DNA of 64,000 nt, taken from the NCBI RefSeq assembly GCF_028401955.1, contig NZ_JAQOTJ010000004.1, forward strand, positions 186,001 through 250,000. The letters run 5' to 3'. This DNA comes from Bacillus sp. BP-3 (GTDB taxonomy: Bacteria; Bacillota; Bacilli; Bacillales; Bacillaceae_G). Below are positions 14,567 to 21,742 of this stretch, piece by piece (the stretch's first letter is position 1; each line of letters begins with the position of its first letter). Both the position numbers and the translations under genes were made by a program. The notes beneath the pieces were generated by a model. It did not search any database. It worked only from the letters and a program-made list of their open reading frames with translations, and had not been told where the DNA came from.

Positions 14567-14758
14567 TCACTCAAAAAAAATTGATGGTTGTTCATTTAAT
14601 GCCTTTGCTACACATTTTAATTCTTGCGCTTTAAACGAACGTTTTCCTGTCTCTTTCATGTTATAAGCTGATACAGAAATATTTAGCTCTTTAGCAATAA
14701 AAACTTGCAAAATCCCTTTAGCAATTCTTAACTCACGTATTTTTTGATTAATTTCCAA
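14567..14758 (-). CDS. Cro-like Xre-family regulator
   Basis: 63 residues. Helix-turn-helix at about residues 8-55 (IRELRIAKGILQVFIAKELNISVSAYNMKE). The start is TTG at 14758 with gaggtgg upstream. It is the first gene leftward of the operator array, divergent from the repressor, which is the position of Cro. The recognition helix (VSAYNMKETGKRSF) follows the usual Xre plan. Confidence 0.88.
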   Translation of the reverse strand: MEINQKIRELRIAKGILQVFIAKELNISVSAYNMKETGKRSFKAQELKCVAKALNEQPSIFFE

Positions 14759-14773
14759 TTTAACACCACCTCA

Positions 14774-14875
14774 TTCCACGTTACGTGAACCTTATGTACT
14801 AATAATAATTCCACGTTACGTGGAAGTCAATGATTTGTTCAACTTTTAGTGAATAAAGTTTCACATAACGTGAAA
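14774..14875. promoter_or_regulatory. Array of 17-bp palindromic operators (immunity switch)
   Basis: Three clear sites: 14774-14790 (TTCCACGTTACGTGAAC), 14809-14825 (TTCCACGTTACGTGGAA, perfect palindrome) and 14859-14875 (TTTCACATAACGTGAAA). A degenerate fourth lies at 14838-14854. A further copy lies at 14547. The consensus is TTYCACGTTACGTGRAA. They sit between divergent repressor and Cro-like genes, the standard lysogeny switch. Confidence 0.88.
14802..14830 (-). promoter_or_regulatory. Leftward early promoter
   Basis: Minus strand TTGACT, 17-bp spacer, TATTAT. The perfect operator 14809-14825 fills the spacer almost exactly, so repressor binding would exclude RNA polymerase. It drives the Cro-like gene and the early operon. 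Confidence 0.82.
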
Positions 14876-14877
14876 TG

Positions 14878-14906
14878 TTGATAAAATAATTAACGAAAAG
14901 TTAAAT
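14878..14906 (+). promoter_or_regulatory. Candidate repressor promoter
   Basis: TTGATA, 17 bp, TTAAAT, ending 21 bp before the repressor ATG. The operator at 14859-14875 ends two bases before the -35 box, a position suited to autoregulation. Confidence 0.5.
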
Positions 14907-14927
14907 CGAAGGATGGGAGGGTAAATT

Positions 14928-15347
14928 ATGACTCTAGGATATAGATTAAAAAAAGAAAGAGACAAACGAAACTGGTCTCAAAAGTATGTTGCTGAAAAAA
15001 TAGGCATCACAAATACGGTCCTTTCAAATTATGAACGTGACTATCGTGATCCAGATACAACAACTTTAGGAAAATTAGCTGATTTATACGAAGTGTCTAC
15101 AGATGAATTATTAGGAAGGCTCAAAAGCTTATCTTCACTTACAAAAAAAGAAGAGCGTGATATTGCGCGTGATTTAGAAAAAACACTTGAGGAATTAGAA
15201 AATAGTGAGGACGCATTGATGTTTGATGGAGAGCCTATAGACGAACACACAAAAGAAATGATTCGCATCTCTCTCGAAAACTCCATGCGCATGGCAAAAC
15301 AATTAGCAAAACAAAAATTCACTCCAAACAAGTATAAAAAAGATTGA
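14928..15347 (+). CDS. Phage repressor, Xre/ImmR type
   Basis: 139 residues. Residues 3-58 carry a canonical Xre helix-turn-helix (WSQKYVAEKIGITNTVLSNY, then PDTTTLGKLADLYEVSTDELL). The C-terminal half is helical and charged, without the LexA-type self-cleavage domain. Followed 12 bp later by an ImmA metalloprotease, it fits the ImmR/ImmA pair of ICEBs1 and related phages, where the protease and not RecA-driven self-cleavage inactivates the repressor. It is the likely owner of the 17-bp operators. Confidence 0.92.
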   Translation: MTLGYRLKKERDKRNWSQKYVAEKIGITNTVLSNYERDYRDPDTTTLGKLADLYEVSTDELLGRLKSLSSLTKKEERDIARDLEKTLEELENSEDALMFDGEPIDEHTKEMIRISLENSMRMAKQLAKQKFTPNKYKKD

Positions 15348-15359
15348 ACGGAGCGAGAA

Positions 15360-15815
15360 ATGGAAATTAAAGAATATGCACTCAAAATCGCAGAAAAGCA
15401 TGAAACAACAAACCCATTTGAAATTGCTAGACGAAAAAATATTATAGTGTTGTTTGAAGACCTTGGGAATACTCTTGGTTTTTACAACACATATAAACGA
15501 TTTAAATTCATTCATATTAATAATAAAATCGATGAAGTTACTCAACGCTTTGTGTGTGCTCATGAATTAGGACACGCTTTGCTTCATCCAAAAGCGAATA
15601 CTCCATTCTTACGTAACCAAACCTTTTTTTCTATAGAACGACTGGAAATTGAGGCAAATACATTTGCTGTGGAGTTGTTACTAACGGATGAAATGGTTTC
15701 TGCCTATGAAAATACTCGTTTGTCTATTCAAGAAGTTGCGGAAATTCATGGAGTTCCAGAAGGATTTGCACGTCTAAAAACGTACGCTCCCACTCAAGGG
15801 TATTACAAAAATTAA
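15360..15815 (+). CDS. ImmA/IrrE-family metallo-endopeptidase
   Basis: 151 residues with the zinc motif H68-E-L-G-H72 and a downstream glutamate in EIEANTFAVELLL. In ICEBs1 and phi105, ImmA cleaves the partner repressor ImmR to trigger induction. The gene follows the repressor by 12 bp with ggagcg before its ATG, so the two are co-expressed. Confidence 0.93.
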   Translation: MEIKEYALKIAEKHETTNPFEIARRKNIIVLFEDLGNTLGFYNTYKRFKFIHINNKIDEVTQRFVCAHELGHALLHPKANTPFLRNQTFFSIERLEIEANTFAVELLLTDEMVSAYENTRLSIQEVAEIHGVPEGFARLKTYAPTQGYYKN

Positions 15816-15890
15816 TCTTTACCGAAAGTAGGGTAAGATGGGACTTTAAAGATATGTGGGGGATAGTAACTATCAAAGGAGAGAAGCTTA

Positions 15891-16640
15891 GTGCTTTCAA
15901 ATTTAATAAATGACGGTATATTAAAAAACGTTGCTGCTATCGTAACTATAGTATCCGCCGTGGGAATAATATTAAAAAACTTTATTATTCTCACCACTAC
16001 AAGTGATTTTGATAAACTCTTCTTTACTAAAGTTTCACGGGCTGTTCTAAATATTTTCGATTTTATCCTAGGAACAATTTTAATTTATTGTGTTGCATTT
16101 ATATGGCCATCTATTTTTATTTTTGATTTTATATCTAATTTGTTTATTAATCTTACCCCAAATGAATTTTCAATATTCAAATTAATAAGTGGTCTTTTAT
16201 GGTTTTTTTTAATGGTTCCAATCATTTATTTTATTAAAAGTACCAAAAGTAACAAACGTTTCCGTATTATTAAATGGCTTATTTTTTCACATATCATTTT
16301 TAGTATTCCTTTTTATAGTATTTTATTTAAGAAACTTATTGAGTGGAATAGCATTGAGCAAATCTTGTTAACTATATGTATACCTTTGCTGGTGAGTGCT
16401 TTTTATGTTATAACTTTGTTTCAATATAGAAGTTTCAATCAACCTAAATTTGTGATCACTATTCTATCAGATGAAGATTTACAGAATCGAAAAATTATAC
16501 ATAAGTATACACTCGATGAAAACAGAACCGTATGTTCCTTTGATGATGAATCAAAGGAGAACGTATTTTATGTGTTTAACTTCTCGTCTGAAGTATATCT
16601 AAAATATGAAAAGATAAAAAAACGTCCGCACCATAAATGA
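15891..16640 (+). CDS. Membrane protein in the lysogeny module, unknown function
   Basis: 249 residues from a GTG start with aaaggaga upstream. About five membrane helices lie between residues 10 and 185. A soluble C-terminal tail (about 190-249) carries a beta-rich pattern (FVITILSDEDLQNRKIIHKYTLDE). AT-rich. Located between immA and the recombinase and closed by a terminator, it is probably expressed in the lysogen. Superinfection exclusion is a common role for such genes but is not shown here. Confidence 0.75.
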   Translation: MLSNLINDGILKNVAAIVTIVSAVGIILKNFIILTTTSDFDKLFFTKVSRAVLNIFDFILGTILIYCVAFIWPSIFIFDFISNLFINLTPNEFSIFKLISGLLWFFLMVPIIYFIKSTKSNKRFRIIKWLIFSHIIFSIPFYSILFKKLIEWNSIEQILLTICIPLLVSAFYVITLFQYRSFNQPKFVITILSDEDLQNRKIIHKYTLDENRTVCSFDDESKENVFYVFNFSSEVYLKYEKIKKRPHHK

Positions 16641-16652
16641 TAAGAATCCCCT

Positions 16653-16680
16653 AGCTCCTTCTTAGGAGCTTTTCTTTTTA
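16653..16680 (+). terminator. Terminator before the recombinase gene
   Basis: AGCTCCT/AGGAGCT (16653-16659, 16664-16670) with loop tctt, then a T-rich tail. It separates the lysogeny transcript from the recombinase, which therefore has its own control. Confidence 0.85.
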
Positions 16681-16702
16681 CTTCTTCTATTTATTTACTT
16701 TT

Positions 16703-16728
16703 CGTATAATAAACTAATAACAAGGAGG
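16703..16728 (+). promoter_or_regulatory. Promoter and ribosome site region of the recombinase
   Basis: TATAAT at 16705-16710 (CGTATAAT, 6 of 8 with a SigE/SigK-type CATACAAT -10) is followed by aaggagg at 16722-16728. No vegetative -35 box lies 16-18 bp upstream. A mother-cell sigma factor would fit an element excised during sporulation, but the string alone does not decide. Confidence 0.35.
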
Positions 16729-16735
16729 TCTAACC

Positions 16736-18283
16736 ATGAAAACCGCAATCTACCTAAGAAAATCCCGTGCCGATCTCGAAGCCGAAGCGCGAGGCGAAGG
16801 TGAAACGTTAGCTAAGCACCGGACTACCCTGCTGAAAATTGCCAAGGAAATGAACTTAAATGTTTTATCTGTCCGTGAAGAAATTATTTCCGGCGAGAGC
16901 TTAGTGAAACGCCCTGAAATGTTAGCTCTGCTTGAAGAAATTGAAGATAACAAGTATGATGTTGTTCTTTGTATGGATATGGACCGTTTAGGTCGCGGTG
17001 GCATGAAAGAACAAGGAATCATTTTAGAGACGTTTAAACGCTCGAATACGAAGATTATGACGCCAAGGAAGACTTATGACCTTAATGATGAGTGGGACGA
17101 AGAATACAGCGAATTTGAGGCGTTTATGGCACGTAAAGAATTAAAGATTATTACACGCCGTATGCAACGAGGACGTGTCGCAAGTGTGGAGGCTGGTAAT
17201 TATCTCGGTACACATGCACCTTACGGATATGATATCCATCGCTTAAATAAACGTGAACGCACGTTAGTAATCAATTCAGAAGAAGCATCTGTCGTAAGAA
17301 TGATATTTGAGTGGTATGCCAATGAAGATATGGGTGCAAATGCAATTATGCGTAAATTAAATGAGCTTGGCTACAAAAGCAAGTTAGGTAATGATTGGAA
17401 CCCGTACAGTATATTGGATATGTTAAAAAATCATATTTATATTGGCAAGGTCACATGGCAAAAACGAAAAGAAGTAAAACGCCCTGATACTGTAAAACGT
17501 AGTAATACAAGGCAAGATAAATCAGAGTGGATTATTGCTGATGGAAAACATGAGCCTATCATCTCAGAAAGCTTATTTGAAAAGGTACAGGAGAAATTAA
17601 ATACCAGATATCATATTCCTTATAATACACATGGATTAACGAATCCACTAGCTGGGATTATTCGATGCGGAAAATGCGGATACAGTATGGTACAACGGTA
17701 TCCAAAGAATCGAAAACATACAATGGATTGTAAACATCGTGGTTGTGAAAATAAATCAAGTTATACAGAGTTGATTGAGAAGCGTTTGTTAGAGGCATTA
17801 AAAGAATGGTACATCAATTATAAAGCTGATTTCGAAAAACATAAGCAAGATGATAAATTGAAAGAAACGCAAATTATTCAAATGAATGAAATTGCATTAC
17901 GAAAACTTGAAAAAGAATTAGTGGATGTCCAAAAACAAAAAAGTAATTTACACGACTTATTAGAGCGTGGCGTTTATACTGTTGATATGTTTTTAGAACG
18001 TTCGAATGTTGTTTCTGATCGTATCAATGAAATTACTTCCACGATGGAAAACTTAAAGAAGGAAATTAAAACTGAAATAAAAAAGGAAAAAGTGAAGAAA
18101 GATACAATCCCTCAAGTAGAGCATGTTCTTGATCTATACTTCAAAACAGATAATCCGAAAAAGAAAAACAGCCTCCTAAAGTCGGTTTTAGAAAAGGCTG
18201 TTTACAAGAAGGAAAAGTGGCAAAGACTCGATGATTTCGAACTTGTGCTTTACCCTAAGCTCCCTCAAGATGGCGACAAATAA
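16736..18283 (+). CDS. Large serine recombinase of the dpaB-interrupting element
   Basis: 515 residues. The N-terminal resolvase domain has the nucleophile Ser10 (YLRKSR) and the DMDRLGRGG helix near residue 82. A recombinase domain spans roughly 170-290. A zinc ribbon follows (CGKCGYSMVQRY ... CKHRGC, residues 313-341), then a long coiled coil (about 385-460). This is the size and layout of SpoIVCA and SP-beta SprA. Its stop lies 17 bp from the truncated dpaB end, right at the junction, so it is the enzyme expected to integrate and excise the element. It has a separate promoter region and a strong ribosome site. Confidence 0.95.
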   Translation: MKTAIYLRKSRADLEAEARGEGETLAKHRTTLLKIAKEMNLNVLSVREEIISGESLVKRPEMLALLEEIEDNKYDVVLCMDMDRLGRGGMKEQGIILETFKRSNTKIMTPRKTYDLNDEWDEEYSEFEAFMARKELKIITRRMQRGRVASVEAGNYLGTHAPYGYDIHRLNKRERTLVINSEEASVVRMIFEWYANEDMGANAIMRKLNELGYKSKLGNDWNPYSILDMLKNHIYIGKVTWQKRKEVKRPDTVKRSNTRQDKSEWIIADGKHEPIISESLFEKVQEKLNTRYHIPYNTHGLTNPLAGIIRCGKCGYSMVQRYPKNRKHTMDCKHRGCENKSSYTELIEKRLLEALKEWYINYKADFEKHKQDDKLKETQIIQMNEIALRKLEKELVDVQKQKSNLHDLLERGVYTVDMFLERSNVVSDRINEITSTMENLKKEIKTEIKKEKVKKDTIPQVEHVLDLYFKTDNPKKKNSLLKSVLEKAVYKKEKWQRLDDFELVLYPKLPQDGDK

Positions 18284-18330
18284 GGGTTCCCTCTTTGTCG
18301 TCACCTTGTTGGTGTAATTAGGTTCACGCC
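18271..18330. other. Element/dpaB junction (attachment site) with hairpin
   Basis: DpaB coding identity stops after codons for NGVNL (about 18314-18328), so the crossover lies near there. Immediately inside is an inverted repeat, TGGCGACAAA (18271-18280) against TTTGTCGTCA (18294-18303), ten paired positions with one G-U, holding the recombinase stop in its loop. It could be part of the recombinase-binding site or a two-way terminator between convergent genes. The partner site is outside the window, so the core cannot be fixed. Confidence 0.7.
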
Positions 18331-18741
18331 ATTTAATCCAAGAGCATCGTTCGTTGAAACAGCTAATACAACAGGTTTACCATTTCGCAGGGTGGCTTTA
18401 GCAGCCATTAATACAGGTGAATCTGTCATAGCATTCGCAAATTTACTCATTGTATTTCCTGTTAATGGTGCTATAACCATACAATCCAATGGAATTTTCG
18501 GACCAAGCGGCTCTGCCTTCACAATAGAATCAATTACTTTATAACCTGTAATAGCTTCTATCTTTTCAATCCACTCTGCACCTTCACCAAATCTTGTGTT
18601 TGTCGTTTGTAATGTATACGATACAACAGGGCGTACTTCCGCTCCATCCGCAACAAGTTTTTCTAAGTGTGGCATGACTTCTGCATAGGTACAATGTGAT
18701 CCTGTTAATCCAAAACCAATTCGTTTACCTTTTACACTCAT
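18301..18741 (-). pseudogene. dpaB: dpaB (spoVFB) 5' part, split by the element
   Basis: Dipicolinate synthase subunit B, the flavoprotein-like partner of DpaA in making spore dipicolinic acid. Only 146 codons remain against about 200 in intact DpaB. The flavoprotein fold (KRIGFGLTGSHCTYAEV, APLTGNTMSKFANAMTDSPV) is intact up to NGVNL, then five element-encoded residues (ITPTR) and a stop. Its ATG overlaps the dpaA stop. As it stands it should be inactive, leaving spores without dipicolinate unless the element excises in the mother cell and restores the frame. The missing ~55 codons must lie at the far end of the element. Confidence 0.95.
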
Positions 18742-19640
18742 TTTTTATTCTCCTTTCTTACGTCTACATCTGCCATTAATAAATTAGAAAGGACATTTGC
18801 AAGTATTTGTCCTGCTGTTTTTGGTGCAACAATCCCTGGAAGTCCAGGCGCTAACAAAGCCTTAATTCCTCGCTTTTCTGCATAGCGGAAGTCTGTCCCT
18901 CCCGGTTTAGAGGCTAAATCAATAATTAATGTATGAGCAGGCATTTTTGAAATGGCACTTGCCGTTACAACAAGATGGGGAATTGTATTAATAACAATGT
19001 CAACATCCTGTACTTCTTGCTCTATATCTCGCATTTGAAATGGCGTAAATGTCATCTCTGTAATACGAGCAATATGTTCAGATCGCCGAGCACCTACTTT
19101 CACTTTCGCTCCTAGTGACTGAAATGCTCTTGCTACACTCATTCCAGTTCTCCCAAAACCTAATACCATTACCGTAGACCCATGAATTGTATAATCGGTA
19201 TGTTGAATAACCATCATTATAGTCCCTTCAACAGTTGGTATTGAGTTATAAATCGCTACATCATCACGATCAAACAATTTGACAAGTTTTCGATTCGTTG
19301 AAGAAGCAATTGTATCTAAGTAAGTGTTGCTAATACCTGAATATATCGTAAAATGTGCTGGTGTATTTTCAATCTGCTCTTTTGTAATCATAACTTTTGC
19401 ATTAGAAAAAATTGTATCAATCTTTCCGTTTGCATCAGTTCCAGCTACCGGCAAAATAATGGCGTCTAAAGAAGTAAAATCGAGATTTTGCATACTCTCT
19501 TTTGCTGATCCTGTAAACCCATGATCCAACTGATCAAAGCCTACTAATGAGAGTTTTGCATCAAGCTCAACTAGCTTACGAATGACTTCAAGCTGCCTTG
19601 CATCTCCTCCTATGACAGCGATATGAGTATCAGTCAACAT
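18738..19640 (-). CDS. dpaA: Dipicolinate synthase subunit A
   Basis: 300 residues. Oxidises or cyclises the diaminopimelate-pathway intermediate to dipicolinate together with DpaB, in the mother cell at a late stage. Nucleotide-binding segments: AVIGGDARQLEVI near residue 8 and the Rossmann motif VLGFGRTGMSVA near residue 160. The start at 19640 is chosen because aagaaggtg lies 8 bases upstream; a GTG four codons earlier overlaps it. It is intact, unlike dpaB. A SigK-type promoter lies upstream. Confidence 0.95.
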   Translation of the reverse strand: MLTDTHIAVIGGDARQLEVIRKLVELDAKLSLVGFDQLDHGFTGSAKESMQNLDFTSLDAIILPVAGTDANGKIDTIFSNAKVMITKEQIENTPAHFTIYSGISNTYLDTIASSTNRKLVKLFDRDDVAIYNSIPTVEGTIMMVIQHTDYTIHGSTVMVLGFGRTGMSVARAFQSLGAKVKVGARRSEHIARITEMTFTPFQMRDIEQEVQDVDIVINTIPHLVVTASAISKMPAHTLIIDLASKPGGTDFRYAEKRGIKALLAPGLPGIVAPKTAGQILANVLSNLLMADVDVRKENKK

Positions 19641-19703
19641 TCTTTTCTTCACCTTCTTTTTCTCTCAATATAAGAAAAGTGCCTACTTTTTCGTTTTCCT
19701 CCA

Positions 19704-19732
19704 CATCATATGTAATGTACGAGTATAAGGTG
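19704..19732 (-). promoter_or_regulatory. SigK-type promoter of dpaAB
   Basis: Minus strand CACC, 16 bases, CATATGATG. This matches the mother-cell SigK pattern (AC at -35; CATAnnnTA at -10) in all but one -10 position. In B. subtilis the spoVF operon is SigK-dependent, which agrees. Confidence 0.6.
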
Positions 19733-19780
19733 ATTGAAAACAATAAAGTAAGAATGACTTATATCTATAGATTTCCATAA

Positions 19781-19808
19781 TAAAAAAGACGACCGTAATG
19801 GTCATCTT
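19781..19808 (-). terminator. Terminator of ymxH
   Basis: AAGACGACC/GGTCATCTT (19786-19794, 19800-19808), a 9-bp stem with one G-U and a minus-strand U run, directly after the ymxH stop. Confidence 0.85.
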
Positions 19809-20060
19809 TTAATTAAAATCAGAATAATTAGCAAGATCAAAAATGATCATATCTTGCCCCACTTTTTTAATTCTACTCCACTCTACCCTAACCTCTTGTT
19901 GACCTCGTTTAAATCCACCCCATTTTCCAACTGGAATAATGAGCGCTTGAATCTTTCCGTCTTTCTCGTCAATCTCTAAGTCGGCATGCCCTAGTACTCC
20001 CATTCGTTCCGCACGCTGTAGATCAACAATTTCTTTTCCGCTTAGTTCACTTAATCGCAT
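19809..20060 (-). CDS. ymxH: YlmC/YmxH family sporulation-associated protein
   Basis: 83 residues with a PRC-barrel-like fold: MRLSELSGKEIVDLQRAERMGVLGHADLEID, then LIIPVGKWGG and IKKVGQDMIIFDL. The gene lies between mlpA and dpaA as in B. subtilis. Members are expressed in sporulating cells; the molecular role is unknown. Start preceded by ggagagg. Confidence 0.92.
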   Translation of the reverse strand: MRLSELSGKEIVDLQRAERMGVLGHADLEIDEKDGKIQALIIPVGKWGGFKRGQQEVRVEWSRIKKVGQDMIIFDLANYSDFN

Positions 20061-20179
20061 TCCATCCTCTCCTTACATAACACTTTAATTAGAAGATATC
20101 TTTTATATTAAGTACCTATTCTAGACTTCAGAAAAAAATACCTATATAAAAGTTAATAACCTCTTTTCTTTTCAAAGGA

Positions 20180-20304
20180 ACGAGAGCATCTGGTCGTGCA
20201 TAGAAACGGTCAGATGCAAGGTTTAACACAAAAGAAGAAAGCCCGTAGCGACCATGTTGAGTTCTCCATAGCAGCGACTTATATGCCGAGAGATTAAAAT
20301 GGAT
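20180..20304. repeat. Dispersed intergenic repeat, family 1 copy A
   Basis: Shares with 54355-54493 the strings GAGAGCATC, CGTGCATAGAA, ACAAAAGAAGAAA and ATTAAAATGGAT in the same order over about 130 bp. The copies have diverged in between. Non-coding, between ymxH and mlpA. Size and habit recall the bcr interspersed repeats of the cereus group; I cannot say which family. Confidence 0.6.
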
Positions 20305-20315
20305 ATATAAATGCA

Positions 20316-20356
20316 AATTAAAAAGCCGTTTCTTATTATGAAGAAACGGCTTTTTA
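20316..20356 (-). terminator. Terminator of mlpA
   Basis: A 14-bp perfect stem (AAAAGCCGTTTCTT, 20321-20334, against 20341-20354) with a 6-base loop and U runs on both strands. Confidence 0.9.
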
Positions 20357-20367
20357 TAGATATTTAT

Positions 20368-20415
20368 CCCGCACTAACGGGCAGTAAAATCCCCACTGAT
20401 GGAAGTTTCACTTTA
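20368..20415 (+). repeat. Dispersed repeat family 2, copy at mlpA stop
   Basis: CACTGATGGAAGTTTCACTT (20394-20413) plus an upstream CCCG/CGGG hairpin (20368-20381). Related copies: 22657-22678 (minus strand) and 49657-49678. The repeat's last three bases are the mlpA stop codon. Confidence 0.55.
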
Positions 20416-21654
20416 TTTTTTTATCCCTTTTGGAAGCTCTCCATTTGGACTAATCAGCGCCGCAGAAAACTCATCTGTGAACATATTACGAATCAATGTG
20501 TCTACATCTGCTTTTGTAACACTGTTTACACTTTCGATAATTTCATCTAAAGAACGGTGTTTTTTTAGAAGTAATTCATTTTTACCATTGCGGCTCATTC
20601 GGCTATTTGTACTTTCTAAACTTAACATAAGATTTCCTTTTAGTTGCTCTTTACTGTTAAGTAATTCTTTTTCTGTAATACCTGTATTTTTTAATGTATC
20701 AAGTGTTTGCTGAATTGTTTCGTACAACATATCTAGTTGCTGATTGCCCGTTCCTCCGTAAATTGTTAACATACCTGAATCTTCATAAGAAGAATGATAC
20801 GAAAATACAGAGTATGCTAACCCGCGTTGCTCACGCACTTCTTGGAACAAACGACTACTCATACTGCCGCCTAGAATATTATTCAATACAATCAGATTAT
20901 AAATACTTTCATCGCCCATCTGCAATCCTTTAAATCCTAAACATAAATGAGCTTGTTCTGTTTCTTTTTTGCGTGCTACTTTATTTGGATGAAATATAGG
21001 GTTATGTACTTGTTCACGATTTGTCGTTCCTTCATAACTTCCAAAATATTGTTCAACGATTTGAACGAATGATTCATCAATGTTACCAGCAATGGAAACA
21101 ACGACATTTTCTGGCGTATAATGATCCTTCATATATTCACGAAGTGTATCGCCTGTAAACTTTTCAAGCGTTTGCTCTGTTCCTAAAATAGGATATGCGA
21201 GCGGGTGCGTCTCATACGTTGCTTTTGTTAACATATCATGTACAATATCATCTGGCGTATCTTCATACATTTTAATTTCTTCAAACACAACATTTTTTTC
21301 TTTTTTCAATTCTTCTTCAACAAACGTTGAATTAAAGAACATATCCGCTAAAATATCAAGTGCGTATTTCGCATGCTCATCTAACACTTTCGCATAGTAA
21401 CATGTATATTCCTTTGATGTAAACGCATTAACTTGCCCGCCAATGCTGTCGAAGGATTCTGCAATTTCTCTAGCACTACGTGTTTTCGTCCCCTTAAAAA
21501 ACATGTGTTCTAAAAAGTGAGAAATCCCATTATTTTTTTCGTTTTCATTTCGTGATCCCGCATGAATCCATACTCCAATTGCAACAGAACGTACTGTTGG
21601 AATATGTTCCATTACGATTCTTACTCCATTTTTACACGTATATTTTTTGATCAA
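20413..21654 (-). CDS. mlpA: M16-family zinc protease MlpA (YmxG)
   Basis: 413 residues. The inverted zinc motif H46-F-L-E49-H50 with a distal glutamate (EEIKMYED) marks the M16 peptidase family; the C-terminal half is the second, non-catalytic M16 domain. In B. subtilis it affects extracellular protease genes and lies next to ymxH as here. The start is TTG at 21654, because aggagg lies exactly 7 bases upstream; a TTG seven codons earlier covers that site. Confidence 0.93.
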   Translation of the reverse strand: MIKKYTCKNGVRIVMEHIPTVRSVAIGVWIHAGSRNENEKNNGISHFLEHMFFKGTKTRSAREIAESFDSIGGQVNAFTSKEYTCYYAKVLDEHAKYALDILADMFFNSTFVEEELKKEKNVVFEEIKMYEDTPDDIVHDMLTKATYETHPLAYPILGTEQTLEKFTGDTLREYMKDHYTPENVVVSIAGNIDESFVQIVEQYFGSYEGTTNREQVHNPIFHPNKVARKKETEQAHLCLGFKGLQMGDESIYNLIVLNNILGGSMSSRLFQEVREQRGLAYSVFSYHSSYEDSGMLTIYGGTGNQQLDMLYETIQQTLDTLKNTGITEKELLNSKEQLKGNLMLSLESTNSRMSRNGKNELLLKKHRSLDEIIESVNSVTKADVDTLIRNMFTDEFSAALISPNGELPKGIKK

Positions 21655-21742
21655 AAGCCTTCCTCCTATTAACAATTTTTCTGTTAAAAGATTCTATTAT
21701 ATAATCATAACAAGTTTAAAGACGAATGTCATGCAAATGTGT

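Noticed and set aside
20128-20316. 62-codon minus-strand frame before mlpA
   Set aside because: Falls wholly within the dispersed repeat and terminator; no ribosome site.
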